A stretch of DNA of 64,000 nt, taken from Flavobacterium aquicola (lineage in GTDB: Bacteria; Bacteroidota; Bacteroidia; Flavobacteriales; Flavobacteriaceae). Shown here piece after piece: positions 1 to 9,347 of this stretch. The notes under the pieces are model-generated. The model worked only from the letters and a program-made list of their open reading frames with translations. It was not told the DNA's origin and made no database searches. A program made the translations under genes and the position numbers. Position 1 is the first letter of the stretch. Each line of letters begins with the position of its first letter. Where the stretch lies: the NCBI RefSeq assembly GCF_003385115.1, contig NZ_QUNI01000006.1, positions 194,986 through 258,985 of the forward strand, in the 5' to 3' direction.

Positions 1-366
1 CAAATTCCCGAATTTATCATTGTAGACGGCAATCGATCCTTGAATGCCAAATTGGGTTTAAAAAACACTTTTGGAAAACAATTCTGCAATGCTGAAATCG
101 AATTACTGAAATCAATTCCCAACCAGAGCATCATAAAAGGAGACTCTAAATATTTGAGCATTGCAGCAGCTTCTATTTTGGCCAAAACCTACCGCGATGA
201 ATATATGGATAAAATTCACGAAGAATTCCCAATGTACAACTGGAAACAAAACAAAGGTTATCCAACCAAAGAACACCGCGAAGCCATCAAAAAACATGGC
301 CCGACAAAATACCACCGAATGAGTTTCAGACTATTGCCGGAACAATTAGAACTGGATCTTTTTTAA
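1..366 (+). CDS. rnhB: Ribonuclease HII, 3' part (5' end outside window)
   Basis: The reading frame is open from base 1, so the gene starts upstream of the window. About 121 C-terminal residues are present. RNase HII cleaves the RNA strand of RNA-DNA hybrids and removes single misincorporated ribonucleotides. The segment shows the family signature [22 protein letters not shown], in pieces [13 protein letters not shown] and AKTYRDEYM, followed by the usual [23 protein letters not shown] tail. The Asp of TYRD is one of the metal-binding acidic residues. The protein ends in LDLF. The internal ATG at 40 is not a likely start because [10 protein letters not shown] before it also matches the family. 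Confidence 0.93.
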   Translation, partial: QIPEFIIVDGNRSLNAKLGLKNTFGKQFCNAEIELLKSIPNQSIIKGDSKYLSIAAASILAKTYRDEYMDKIHEEFPMYNWKQNKGYPTKEHREAIKKHGPTKYHRMSFRLLPEQLELDLF

Positions 367-370
367 ACAA

Positions 371-400
371 TAAAAAAGGCCTATCAAACTGACAAGCCTC
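371..400. terminator. Imperfect hairpin between convergent rnhB and TonB-receptor genes
   Basis: AGGCCTATCA and TGACAAGCCT pair with two mismatches around a short loop, with A-rich sequence before it and CATTTA after it. It lies in the 39-bp gap between two convergent genes, where a shared terminator would be expected. Confidence 0.4.
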
Positions 401-405
401 ATTTA

Positions 406-2781
406 TTAAAACTGAAATTTATATCCAAAATCAGGAGAAAATCCAATCTGGTCTTTTTGATCTATTTTATTCGTCAGTCGGTTATATTCCAGCTGAAAAA
501 CATTGGTATGATTGGTCACATTCTGCAGATCGATATAAAACTGATGGAATCTTTTTTTCTTTTTACTGTTAAATTTAATTCCAAATTTCACATCAAGCCT
601 TAAATATGAGTCATATTGTTTACTAAACGCATTGGCATCATCCGTGATTTCATAACCTGCATCATTCGAAGCTTCTAAATCCACAGGCGTGTAATAACGT
701 CCGCCAGCGGTTGTGAATTTTGTATCAATTGAAAACACATTTTTCTTTGTCTTTCCAATTTTAAATTCTTTTCCAGCCAAAAGATTAACAACATGACCGT
801 TATTAAAAGGTGAATTTCTTTCAACATTATCACTTCCTTCATATTTACTTTCAAAAAGCGAAGTCGTAAACAAAGCATAATAACCTTCACTGAAGAATTT
901 TTCGGCAGTAAATTCAATACCCTGATTATACCCTTTTCCATTACTTACCAGCGATGTTTTATCTGTCGAATAGCCAAAATCTGCACCCTCCGTCAAAGTA
1001 GAATAAGTACTTGGAAAAGATTCTACTCCCGCCTTACTGATATCCTGATAATACAGTTCTATTTTACCTCTCCATTTTTTAGCCAATCGCACATCATAAC
1101 CCAAAACATAATGCTGGCTTTGAACTAAATCCAGGTTTTTATTGGTCTGTACCTGACTTCCGCCAACATATTCATTTAAAAATAATATCGGCGCCGGCAC
1201 GTTCTGATGGTGAAGACCGTAACCAAAACTGATAGTGTTTTTGGAATTTACTGCATAAGACAGAGCGGTTCTGGGCTCAATAGCAAATTCTTCGTTTACC
1301 GAAAAATACTGACCGTGGATACCCGCATTAAGAGTTAGTTTCTCTGTCAGACGGAATTGTCCCTGTGCAAAAGGCTGAAAAACATTGTAATTTCCATCAT
1401 TATTAATCAGTTTTACAAAATCGGGGTAACCGTCTCCGTCGTTATCCTGCTGTCTGTCTCTGGAAGTAACATTCGCATCGAGAGAATAATTTTCGAAAAG
1501 CAAACCGGCACGAAATGTTACTTTCTTACTTATTTTGGAGTTGAATAAAGTAGAGAATGTGATTCTGTTTTCGGTATTGTCCGTATTAATAAACGGCAGT
1601 CTGTTTTCGCTTGGCGTGCCGTAATCATAATAACGAAAGTTCTGGTAGGTATTTTTAGAATTAGACGCACCTACAATAGTTTTTAAATACGAATTATTTC
1701 CAATTTCTAAATTGTGTTTTAATCCAAAAGAAGCAAAACCAGAAGTCACATAACTGTCTTCATCCTTAGTGGCAAAAGGATCATCTTTATCAATATCTGC
1801 ACCCAAAAAATCAATATCTGAAGTTCCGTAAATTCCAAAAAGCGAAAAATTCCCCAATTTGGTTTTACCAAAATCGACATTAAAACTGATGTCACTGTAA
1901 TTGGGCTGTGCAGCTGTGCCCGCCAAACCCGTAATACCCACAAAACCATATCTTGCCGCACCAACAAACGAACCTCCTTTATTTCCAAGAGGTCCTTCAG
2001 CCATAAATTCCAATCCGGGATAAGCACCGACACTGATCATATATTCATAATCATCTGGATTTCCTTTTCGGAAACCTAAGTCAAATACACCCGCAATTGC
2101 ATTTCCATATTCAGCAGGAAAAGCCGAGGTTAAAAAATCAGAATTTGCCAAAAGATTCGGATTCAACGCTGAAACCGGACCGCCTGTGGTTCCTAAAGTT
2201 GCAAAATGATTCGGATTTGGCACCGGAATTCCCTCCAGTCTCCACAGCATTCCAGATGGAGAATTACCGCGGACAACAATATCATTTCGGCTGTCGTCGC
2301 CTGTTGAGACTCCTGCAAAATTTGAAACCAGACGCGCCACGTCGCTTCGTCCTCCTGCATATCTGTTTACTTCTTCAGGGCTGAACTGCTTGGTCGAAAC
2401 CATTGCCATTTTATTTATCGGCTTGGCTTTATTTGATCCCGAAGTCACTACAATTTCATCAAGTGCATTGAATTTTTCAATCATTGAAACTGTCAGCACA
2501 TTATCTTTACCCGTAGTCACATCCAGATCTGAAACTGAAGTGTTTTCATAACCTGTAAAACTAATGTTCAGACTTTGCCTTCCCAGCGGAATGCCGGATA
2601 ATTTAAAATTTCCGTTAGCGTCCGAAACTGACTGACTGTTTTCATCGCCAATTAAAGTGATAATTGCGCCGGATATTGGTTTTTCAGATTGTTTATCAAT
2701 TATTTTCCCTTTGATAACGCCTGTTTGAGCATAGATAGTGAAGCCAAAAAGACTTAAAAAAATCAGCAATATACTTTTCAT
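406..2781 (-). CDS. TonB-dependent outer-membrane receptor with carboxypeptidase-regulatory-like domain
   Basis: The 791-residue protein has a signal peptide (about residues 1-18, ending in YAQ). A carboxypeptidase-regulatory-like beta-sandwich follows (about 20-100: GVIKGKIIDKQSEKPISGA, then DANGNFKLSGIPLG). A plug domain comes next (about 110-240, with DIVVRGNSPSGMLWRLEGIPV) and then a 22-strand-type barrel ending in aromatic FGYKFQF. Such receptors import large substrates across the outer membrane using TonB energy. No SusD partner is adjacent, so it is not a SusCD pair and the substrate cannot be told. A TATTTTTG element at 2808-2815 on the minus strand is a likely promoter. Confidence 0.85.
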   Translation of the reverse strand: MKSILLIFLSLFGFTIYAQTGVIKGKIIDKQSEKPISGAIITLIGDENSQSVSDANGNFKLSGIPLGRQSLNISFTGYENTSVSDLDVTTGKDNVLTVSMIEKFNALDEIVVTSGSNKAKPINKMAMVSTKQFSPEEVNRYAGGRSDVARLVSNFAGVSTGDDSRNDIVVRGNSPSGMLWRLEGIPVPNPNHFATLGTTGGPVSALNPNLLANSDFLTSAFPAEYGNAIAGVFDLGFRKGNPDDYEYMISVGAYPGLEFMAEGPLGNKGGSFVGAARYGFVGITGLAGTAAQPNYSDISFNVDFGKTKLGNFSLFGIYGTSDIDFLGADIDKDDPFATKDEDSYVTSGFASFGLKHNLEIGNNSYLKTIVGASNSKNTYQNFRYYDYGTPSENRLPFINTDNTENRITFSTLFNSKISKKVTFRAGLLFENYSLDANVTSRDRQQDNDGDGYPDFVKLINNDGNYNVFQPFAQGQFRLTEKLTLNAGIHGQYFSVNEEFAIEPRTALSYAVNSKNTISFGYGLHHQNVPAPILFLNEYVGGSQVQTNKNLDLVQSQHYVLGYDVRLAKKWRGKIELYYQDISKAGVESFPSTYSTLTEGADFGYSTDKTSLVSNGKGYNQGIEFTAEKFFSEGYYALFTTSLFESKYEGSDNVERNSPFNNGHVVNLLAGKEFKIGKTKKNVFSIDTKFTTAGGRYYTPVDLEASNDAGYEITDDANAFSKQYDSYLRLDVKFGIKFNSKKKKRFHQFYIDLQNVTNHTNVFQLEYNRLTNKIDQKDQIGFSPDFGYKFQF

Positions 2782-2807
2782 TTTTTACTTGTTTACAATT
2801 ATGACAG

Positions 2808-2815
2808 CAAAAATA
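2808..2815 (-). promoter_or_regulatory. Bacteroidetes -7 element (TATTTTTG) for the TonB receptor
   Basis: On the minus strand the bases read TATTTTTG, matching the TAnnTTTG consensus, 27 bp before the start codon. No clear -33 TTG was found at the usual spacing. Confidence 0.45.
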
Positions 2816-2847
2816 AAGAGTCAAAATTTCTTAAAAATTGACTTATG

Positions 2848-3429
2848 TTAAGATTTTTCGTTTAATGTTATTCTGCTTCTGATACGGCTTAAACTTTCGG
2901 GCTTTACGCCTAAATAACTGGCGATGTGTTTTAGAGAAACTCTTTCCACCACTTTGGGACGGTATTTTATTAATGCCAAATAACGTTCCTCGGGATTTAA
3001 CAATGTCATGGACATTCCTTTTCCTGTAAGTCCTTTGATTGTTCGCTCCATCATCTCACGCAAAAAATCATTAAAGACAGGATATTGATTTACTAATTTG
3101 TCAAAATCATCTTTGTAAGCTAAATATAATTCACAGTCTTCAAGTGCTTCTATATTAATCTTTGAAGGTTTTCCGTATAAAAAGCTTTCAAAATCTGAAT
3201 ACCATCCATTTTCAAAGAAAAAATTACCTGTTGCTTCTACACCATCATTTAAATAATAGTGTCTGATACAGCCTTTTTGAATAAAAACACCAAAATTACA
3301 AAACTCTCCTTCTACTAAAAGATGCTCCCCTTTTTTGAGTTTTTTAAATTTTAAAATACTTCCAAATGCGTTTCCTTCTTCTTCGCTGAATTTTAAAAAT
3401 TCCGATAAATTTGAAATTACACTTTGCAT
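2848..3429 (-). CDS. Crp/Fnr-family transcriptional regulator
   Basis: This 193-residue protein has a cyclic-nucleotide-binding-like beta-roll (about residues 15-115, with KKGEHLLVEGEFCNFGVFIQKGCIRHYY) and a C-terminal winged helix (about 150-190, with LKHIASYLGVKPESLSRIRSR). The recognition helix contains the E-x-x-S-R pattern used by Crp/Fnr proteins to read TGA-type half sites. It lacks the N-terminal four-cysteine cluster of FNR, so it is not an oxygen sensor of that kind. It belongs to the large group of Crp-like regulators of the Bacteroidetes with unknown ligands. Whether it reads the FNR-like dyads of the denitrification promoters in this window cannot be told. It is divergent in role from neighbours and stands alone. 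Confidence 0.82.
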   Translation of the reverse strand: MQSVISNLSEFLKFSEEEGNAFGSILKFKKLKKGEHLLVEGEFCNFGVFIQKGCIRHYYLNDGVEATGNFFFENGWYSDFESFLYGKPSKINIEALEDCELYLAYKDDFDKLVNQYPVFNDFLREMMERTIKGLTGKGMSMTLLNPEERYLALIKYRPKVVERVSLKHIASYLGVKPESLSRIRSRITLNEKS

Positions 3430-3557
3430 ACGTTACTAATTTTGAAAGAAAAATGCTAAGTTAATTAAAACAATCGGATTTATTATTACACAGCAGATAT
3501 TCAACAAATTAAACACAAAAACTAAAAAAAATATGTGCTAATTATTTCTCGAACTGT

Positions 3558-4262
3558 TTAAAAAGTAATAAACTCTGCTTCGAATAATTGGGAGAAATGC
3601 TTTAAGATTTTGGCTTTCACTTCGGCTTCATTCACTTTTTCAACACCAAGTTCTACATTAAGTGAAGTAACCGCTTTTCCTCGAATACCACATGGAATAA
3701 TATTGTCGAAATATCCCAAATCGGCATTGACGTTAAGGGCAAATCCGTGCATCGTTACCCAGCGTGACGCACGAACGCCCATTGCGCATATTTTGCGCGC
3801 AAATGGTGTACCAGCACCAAGCCAGACTCCAGTTTCTCCGTCGCTGCGGCCACATTCAATTCCATATTCCTGTAAAGTAAGAATAATGGCTTCTTCAAGA
3901 AAACGCAGGTATTTATGAATGTCTGAGAAAAAGTTTTCCAGATCCAGAATAGGATAACCCACAATCTGCCCGGGACCGTGATAAGTAATATCACCGCCAC
4001 GATTAATTTTGTAGAAAGTAGCTCCCTTGGCTTCTAACTGTTTTTCGGATAAAAGAAGATTGCTGAAGTCGCCGCTTTTCCCTAGAGTATAAACGTGAGG
4101 ATGCTCCACAAACAAAAAATAATTGGGAGTTTCAAGAGTGGTTTCTTCCCTCCTGTTCTGAATTTTCAAATCGACAATTCCCTTGAAAAGTTCTTCTTGG
4201 TATGCCCAAGTTTCCTGATAATCTTTATTTCCTAAATCTTGAAGCTGAATTTTTTTATTCAT
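3558..4262 (-). CDS. lipB: Octanoyl-[acyl-carrier-protein]:protein N-octanoyltransferase
   Basis: LipB transfers octanoate from acyl carrier protein to the lipoyl domains of 2-oxoacid dehydrogenases and GcvH, the first step of lipoate synthesis in the cytoplasm. The 234-residue protein has the family motifs in order: HPHVYTLGKSGD, NRGGDITYHGPGQIVGYPI, the lysine segment ARKICAMGVRASRWVTMHGFALNV, and the catalytic-cysteine segment IIPCGIRGKAVTSL near residue 190. Length is normal for the family. A good promoter (TTG, 18 bp, TACATTTG) lies at 4317-4345 on the minus strand. Confidence 0.95.
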   Translation of the reverse strand: MNKKIQLQDLGNKDYQETWAYQEELFKGIVDLKIQNRREETTLETPNYFLFVEHPHVYTLGKSGDFSNLLLSEKQLEAKGATFYKINRGGDITYHGPGQIVGYPILDLENFFSDIHKYLRFLEEAIILTLQEYGIECGRSDGETGVWLGAGTPFARKICAMGVRASRWVTMHGFALNVNADLGYFDNIIPCGIRGKAVTSLNVELGVEKVNEAEVKAKILKHFSQLFEAEFITF

Positions 4263-4316
4263 TTTTTGAAACCACTAAATTTCTTAGATTTTGAGATTCT
4301 AAGAATTGTTTTTTTG

Positions 4317-4345
4317 CAAATGTACGAATGTTTAACTCATCCCAA
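4317..4345 (-). promoter_or_regulatory. lipB promoter (TTG-N18-TACATTTG)
   Basis: On the minus strand TACATTTG (4317-4324) matches the TAnnTTTG -7 consensus of Bacteroidetes. A TTG (4343-4345) lies 18 bp upstream as a -33 element. The start codon follows 54 bp downstream. Confidence 0.6.
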
Positions 4346-4377
4346 CCCGTTTTGGAAACCTGTCAAGATAATTCATT

Positions 4378-5118
4378 TTAATCCAAAGCTTCTGGTTCTA
4401 AAATTACTTCCAGATTTGTACTGATTGGATTTTGCAGAAAATCTGACAACAGAAATTGCAGTGACAGCGATTTATGGTCATCACTAATTTTAGCAAGAGG
4501 ATTGGAAACCGACTGAATCTTTCGGGGAAAATGGTAATTCAAGACATAATTCTGAACCAGTTTATAACCTTTATAGTCGGCTTTTATTTTTTCAATCTTA
4601 TCGAATTCTTTTTTTTGTTCCAATGTATCCGTAACTGTGACGATGCGATGAAAACGATTGCCATTATAATCGTAGCAGACATTATAATAATGTTCTTCGG
4701 CACTTAATGCATAATTATATTTGATGTCGCCCAAATAATGATCGGTTTTGGAAAAATCCACAATATCAGTAGCATTGCTAAAATTCTGAGTATAAATGGT
4801 TCGGAATTCCTTATCATAAGAACTTGCTCTTTTATGAATTTTCACATCTGAATACCTTAAAAAAACTTTTTGGTCAGCAACAGGAGTTCTGGAAAAAGTT
4901 TCATGATGCTTCTTAATGTAATCTCCAAAAACATAAGTTGTGTCTTTGTAGACATCTTCCTTTGAATAGTTTTCTTTAGCAATCTGCATATAACTATTTT
5001 CATCCCTTAGCATATCAACTTCAATAGTTCCGCTCCCATCAGGATTGAGATGAAGCGTTTCTGTAACTTGACAGCTTATGATTAAAAATGGCATGAGCAA
5101 TAAGAAAACTTTTTTCAT
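4378..5118 (-). CDS. Predicted lipoprotein of unknown function
   Basis: The 246-residue protein begins MKKVFLLLMPFLIISCQ, a lipoprotein signal with the lipobox cysteine at residue 16, so it should be anchored in a membrane facing the periplasm. Right after it comes VTETLHLNPDGSGTIEVDM, a beta-hairpin pattern often seen at the start of Bacteroidetes lipoproteins of unknown role. The remainder is soluble, with no catalytic motif that can be recognised. It lies between lipB and lysS on opposite sides and does not appear to be in an operon. Confidence 0.75.
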   Translation of the reverse strand: MKKVFLLLMPFLIISCQVTETLHLNPDGSGTIEVDMLRDENSYMQIAKENYSKEDVYKDTTYVFGDYIKKHHETFSRTPVADQKVFLRYSDVKIHKRASSYDKEFRTIYTQNFSNATDIVDFSKTDHYLGDIKYNYALSAEEHYYNVCYDYNGNRFHRIVTVTDTLEQKKEFDKIEKIKADYKGYKLVQNYVLNYHFPRKIQSVSNPLAKISDDHKSLSLQFLLSDFLQNPISTNLEVILEPEALD

Positions 5119-5276
5119 TTGACTGAATAATATTGTTACCCTAAAAACTACAATTATTGAAAATCGAAGTTAATTAGTTTTCTTACAGCTGCAATTATTG
5201 TTTTTAAATAATTAACATTTTCATTCTTTTAATTATTTCTCTAGCAGAGAACTTATGAAAACAAAAGTTGTAAAAT

Positions 5277-5403
5277 AGCCCCGATAGAAGCGAAAATCTC
5301 CCGATTTAGAAAAACAAGGCTTTTTTGCCGTAGTTTTTCTAAATCGGGAATTGCCGTGGATAGCGGGAGAAATGTTCTTGAAAACACCCAAATTTTGTGC
5401 TCC
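5277..5403 (+). repeat. Variable-hairpin intergenic repeat, copy 1
   Basis: The element starts AGCCCCGATAGAAGCGAAAATC and ends TTTTGTGCTCC, in pieces AGCCCCGAT, AGAAGCGAAAATC and GTGCTCC. Between lies a long hairpin, CCCGATTTAGAAAAAC pairing with GTTTTTCTAAATCGGG, then GGATAGCGGGAG. The flanks match copies at 14019-14121, 54709-54810 and 60737-60838, while the stem is unrelated in sequence. Confidence 0.8.
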
Positions 5404-5446
5404 AAAAAATCTAAAATCTGCTTTCTGAAATCTGCAATCAATTTGT

Positions 5447-5454
5447 TATCTTTG
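5447..5454 (+). promoter_or_regulatory. lysS -7 element (TATCTTTG)
   Basis: TATCTTTG matches TAnnTTTG and lies 22 bp before the lysS ATG. This leaves a short leader. Confidence 0.6.
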
Positions 5455-5476
5455 CGGACTTAAAAATCAGAACATA

Positions 5477-7177
5477 ATGGCCTTATCAGAACAAGAAATC
5501 ATCCGAAGAGAGAAACTTCAATCATTACGCAATTTGGGAATCAATCCTTATCCTGCCAATCTTTTTCCAGTAAATCATACTTCGAAGCAGATAAAGGAAT
5601 CTTTTGAAGAAGGTAAAAAGGTGATTGTTGCCGGACGTTTGATGAGTGTTCGTGATCAAGGAAAAGCTTGTTTTGCTGAGCTGCAGGATAGCGAAGGGCG
5701 TATTCAATTGTACGTGAACCGCGATGTTTTGTGTGAGGGCGATGATAAAACTTTATATAACCAAGTATTCAAAAAATTAACCGATTTGGGTGATTTTATT
5801 GGTATTGAAGGTGAATTGTTTACTACACAAGTTGGTGCAAAATGTATTCGTGTGAGCGGTTTTACTTTCTTGAGTAAAACATTGCGTCCGCTGCCATTGC
5901 CAAAAGTAGATGAAGACGGAAAAGTACACGACGCTTTTAACGACGCCGAATTGCGTTACAGAATGCGTTATGTGGATTTAACAGTGAACCAACACGTTAA
6001 AGATACTTTTATTAAACGTACCAAGCTTTTTAGTGCTATGCGTAACTATTTTAATGATGCAGGATATCTAGAAGTGGACACTCCGGTTTTGCAATCCATT
6101 CCTGGTGGTGCTTCGGCGAGACCTTTTATTACGCATCATAATTCGCTTGACATTCCGCTTTACATGCGTATTGCGAATGAATTATACTTGAAAAGATTAA
6201 TTGTTGGTGGATTTGAAGGTGTTTATGAGTTTTCCAGAAACTTCCGTAATGAAGGAATGGACAGAACGCATAATCCTGAATTTACCGCAATGGAAATATA
6301 TGTAGCTTACAAAGACTACAACTGGATGATGGAATTTGCTGAAGGTTTGCTTGAGCATTGTGCAATTGCTGTAAACGGAACAAGTGAAGTTACTTTTGGT
6401 GAACATCAAATCAACTTTAAAGCGCCTTATGCTCGTGTTACAATGACCGATTCTATCAAGCATTTTACTGGTTTTGATATTTCTGGTAAGACAGAAGAAG
6501 AGTTGTTTGAAGCAGCAAAAGGAATGGGAATTGAGGTTGACAACACAATGGGTAAAGGAAAATTGATTGATGAGATTTTCGGCGCAAAATGCGAAGGAAA
6601 TTATATTCAGCCAACTTTCATTACTGATTATCCGAAAGAAATGTCTCCACTTTGTAAGGAGCACCGTGATAATCCGGATTTGACAGAGCGTTTTGAATTA
6701 ATGGTTTGTGGAAAAGAAATCGCAAATGCATATTCTGAATTGAATGATCCGATTGATCAAAGAGAGCGTTTTGAAGATCAAATGCGTTTGGCAGCAAAAG
6801 GTGATGACGAAGCAAACGGAATTATCGATGAGGATTTCTTAAGAGCGCTTGAATATGGTATGCCTCCAACTTCTGGAATGGGAATTGGAATGGACCGTTT
6901 GATTATGTATTTGACTAACAATGCTTCTATTCAGGAGGTTTTATTGTTCCCGCAAATGCGTCCGGAGAAAAAACAGACCGTTGAATTATCAGACGAAGAG
7001 AAATTTATCGTTGATTTATTGAAAGGAAATGAAAATAAAATGGATCTTCAGCAGCTAAAAATTACTGCGAATTTAAGCGGTAAAAAATGGGATGCGTCTA
7101 TGAAAAATTTATCTAAACACGGTTTGACAAAAGTTGCCGTTGAAGGTGAATTTAAATTTGTGGAATTGGTGGAGTAA
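5477..7177 (+). CDS. lysS: Lysyl-tRNA synthetase, class II
   Basis: LysS charges tRNA-Lys with lysine in the cytoplasm. The 566-residue protein has the N-terminal OB-fold (about 55-150, VIVAGRLMSVRDQGKACFAELQD) and the class II catalytic core. Motif 2 is visible as FRNEGMDRTHNPEFTAMEIY and motif 3 as GMGIGMDRLIMYLTN. About 65 residues follow motif 3 and form an acidic, helical C-terminal extension (ELSDEEKFIVDLLKGNENKMD onward) beyond the usual length of about 500. I believe such extensions are common in Bacteroidetes LysRS, but the role is unknown. A rho-independent terminator follows at 7201-7231. Confidence 0.96.
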   Translation: MALSEQEIIRREKLQSLRNLGINPYPANLFPVNHTSKQIKESFEEGKKVIVAGRLMSVRDQGKACFAELQDSEGRIQLYVNRDVLCEGDDKTLYNQVFKKLTDLGDFIGIEGELFTTQVGAKCIRVSGFTFLSKTLRPLPLPKVDEDGKVHDAFNDAELRYRMRYVDLTVNQHVKDTFIKRTKLFSAMRNYFNDAGYLEVDTPVLQSIPGGASARPFITHHNSLDIPLYMRIANELYLKRLIVGGFEGVYEFSRNFRNEGMDRTHNPEFTAMEIYVAYKDYNWMMEFAEGLLEHCAIAVNGTSEVTFGEHQINFKAPYARVTMTDSIKHFTGFDISGKTEEELFEAAKGMGIEVDNTMGKGKLIDEIFGAKCEGNYIQPTFITDYPKEMSPLCKEHRDNPDLTERFELMVCGKEIANAYSELNDPIDQRERFEDQMRLAAKGDDEANGIIDEDFLRALEYGMPPTSGMGIGMDRLIMYLTNNASIQEVLLFPQMRPEKKQTVELSDEEKFIVDLLKGNENKMDLQQLKITANLSGKKWDASMKNLSKHGLTKVAVEGEFKFVELVE

Positions 7178-7200
7178 TTCTCTATTTGATATAAATACTA

Positions 7201-7231
7201 AAAAAGGAACTTCTTGACGGAGTTCCTTTTT
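7201..7231. terminator. Bidirectional terminator after lysS
   Basis: AAAAAGGAACT pairs with AGTTCCTTTTT around a nine-base loop. It lies 23 bp after the lysS stop and also serves the converging receptor gene on the minus strand. Confidence 0.85.
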
Positions 7232-7280
7232 GTTTTATAAATGCTAATTATAATTTCTTCAACAAACTTAATTTTCTCTT

Positions 7281-9278
7281 TTAAAATCCAAAACTTAGGT
7301 TCATAAAAAAGTTTCTTCCTTTTCGGGGTATATTATTCCAATCTGAAAAAGTGGAATAATAAGTATCCAAAATGTTTTCGACACCCGCTTTTAAACCCAA
7401 TTTGCTTTTATCCAAAACAAAACTATAGCCTGCCGAAGCATTCAAAATAGCATAACTTGGCGTTCTGTCTTCACCATAAAACGGATTATATTGTGACTGC
7501 ACAGCATTTCCCTGAACACCTATTTCGGATGTAAATTTATTAATGTGATACTGAACAGAAGATGCATATCGCAACGGACTAATAAATGGCAGATTATCCT
7601 GATGATTGTCTTTTCCGTAGCTGTAAACCAATTTTCCTGTCCATTTTAAATTTGACATTAACTGATATTCTAAACTAAAATCGGTATTGAAAATTGTCGC
7701 ATAATCTAATGCTGTATAGATTTTTACTCCCGATGCACCAATGGTCATGGGAATTAAGGAATCATCGGGTTTACCTACAATATAATTAGAAATATGAAAA
7801 TATGAGGACATTAATTTTGCGCTGAATTTTTCGGTGGCAAAACCAATAGATGCGTTTCCTTCCAATGAACTTTCGTTTTTCAATTCTGGATTTCCAATAT
7901 AATCGTAGCGGTCAAAACTATTGAACAAATAGAACCCATACCCTTCAGAAACCGATGGTGCACGATCTCCGTAAGCCAATCCTAAACTATAGGAAAAATA
8001 ACTTTTATCTACTAAATAAGCAGCTGAAAAACTCTTTAAAATACGATTCTTACTATCCTTCATATCGGGATAAAAAATCTGCAGACTTTCCAGCCCCAAT
8101 TCGTTGGATACTTTATTGAAATGGTTTGCAATACTGGCAGTGAATTTAAAACTCGAATGACAATTCAGCACATAATTATCTTCTAAAAAAAGAGCATTAT
8201 AAAGCGTCCTGACATCTGGCCAAGTATACATAAACATTAAGTTTTCACTAGGATCTGATGGATACATTGTCATACTCGCAATCGAGCGGTTGTAAAACGA
8301 ATTCAAATCAGCTGTAAAATGGTGTGCATTATAAACGCCGTTCACTTTAGAATAAAACCCGTAGGTATCACTCCAGCCCGGCATATCCATATGTACAGGA
8401 ACAAAAGGCCGTTTTGTATCATCCATTTTGTGCGTTACGGTATTGTAATAGATTTTGGTTTCCCACTTTTCCAGCAATGGCAATTTTGGAGCATATTCGT
8501 ATTTTAAAGATGTGATCAAGGCTTCCGCCAAAGAAACATCCATAGGAAGCGCGGGATATCCAACATCAGTAGCCTTATCATAAATTACCGAGGCTTCAAT
8601 CAATTTATTTTCTTTAAAAGAAAAACCCGAAGTTCCTGAAATATTGAATTTTCGAAATTGAGAAAACAGAACTTCCTCATGATTTCCGGCGTCATAATTT
8701 CCGGCATCCCGAAACATAAAATCGGTATCGATATAGAATTTAGAAGCTGTATAATTAATAGCCGTACCCAGAATCTTCTGATTGCTATTGGTTTCATAAC
8801 CCGAATTCAGCGTTGCCTCCCAGCCCGAATCGGAAAAACCGCTTCTGTTTCTCTTTAAATCAATAGCCCCTCCTATCGTGGCTCCGTGACAGCTGCCTTG
8901 CTGTCCTGACTCAATTGTCGCTTCGGATAAATTTGAAACCTCAACATACGAAGTTATAGGATCCATTTTATCGGTACACGCACCAAAAACACGCATACCA
9001 TCAATAGTTACAAGCGTCCGTTCGGTAGCCATACTATTAAGCAGCGGTTCCCATGCGTAACCGCCTCTTTTTACCATATCAACTTTTCCTGACTGTTGCA
9101 AATAATCATCTACTGTAGTCAATGGCTTAGCTTGTTTTTGAGACAGCTGCGTTTTTTTTCCAATAACAATTACTTCGGTAAGTGTTTTTGGAGCAAGGGT
9201 ATCCACTGCTTTTTCTTGAGCCAGAAGAGGAATTGCAATGTGGAAAAAGAAAAATATTAGAATTAAAAGCTTTTTCAT
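7281..9278 (-). CDS. TonB-dependent copper receptor, OprC/NosA-like
   Basis: The 665-residue protein has a signal peptide (1-21, LLAQ), a TonB-box-like stretch (LTEVIVIGKK), a plug (about 45-160) and a beta-barrel ending in LSFGF. In the plug, DGMRVFGACTDKMDPITSYVE carries a CxxxM motif. OprC of Pseudomonas aeruginosa binds copper through CxxxM and HxM motifs. Here HMDMPGWSD in the barrel could provide the second part, which is an inference. The next two upstream genes encode Met/His/Cys-rich exported proteins, which fits a copper operon. NosA of denitrifiers is an OprC relative, so the likely job is copper supply for NirK and for N2O reductase elsewhere. Confidence is high for receptor, moderate for copper. 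Confidence 0.85.
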   Translation of the reverse strand: MKKLLILIFFFFHIAIPLLAQEKAVDTLAPKTLTEVIVIGKKTQLSQKQAKPLTTVDDYLQQSGKVDMVKRGGYAWEPLLNSMATERTLVTIDGMRVFGACTDKMDPITSYVEVSNLSEATIESGQQGSCHGATIGGAIDLKRNRSGFSDSGWEATLNSGYETNSNQKILGTAINYTASKFYIDTDFMFRDAGNYDAGNHEEVLFSQFRKFNISGTSGFSFKENKLIEASVIYDKATDVGYPALPMDVSLAEALITSLKYEYAPKLPLLEKWETKIYYNTVTHKMDDTKRPFVPVHMDMPGWSDTYGFYSKVNGVYNAHHFTADLNSFYNRSIASMTMYPSDPSENLMFMYTWPDVRTLYNALFLEDNYVLNCHSSFKFTASIANHFNKVSNELGLESLQIFYPDMKDSKNRILKSFSAAYLVDKSYFSYSLGLAYGDRAPSVSEGYGFYLFNSFDRYDYIGNPELKNESSLEGNASIGFATEKFSAKLMSSYFHISNYIVGKPDDSLIPMTIGASGVKIYTALDYATIFNTDFSLEYQLMSNLKWTGKLVYSYGKDNHQDNLPFISPLRYASSVQYHINKFTSEIGVQGNAVQSQYNPFYGEDRTPSYAILNASAGYSFVLDKSKLGLKAGVENILDTYYSTFSDWNNIPRKGRNFFMNLSFGF

Positions 9279-9300
9279 CTAGTCGAATTATAAGATTTTA

Positions 9301-9331
9301 AAAAAGGCCAAAATGATTTTTTTTTGGCCCT
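9301..9331 (-). terminator. Hairpin after the copper-operon lipoprotein gene
   Basis: GGCCAAAA (9306-9313) pairs with TTTTGGCC (9322-9329), followed on the minus strand by TTTTTT. It lies 17 bp past the lipoprotein stop and 23 bp before the receptor start. It may be an attenuator that lowers receptor expression within the operon. Confidence 0.7.
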
Positions 9332-9347
9332 TCACTAAAATTCCAAA

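Larger units (their letters stand above)
5119..5476. other. Intergenic region before lysS: one variable-hairpin repeat and the lysS promoter
   Basis: The 358-bp gap between two divergent genes holds a complete copy of the variable-hairpin repeat (5277-5403) and, near its right end, the lysS promoter. No further ORF was seen. Confidence 0.7.
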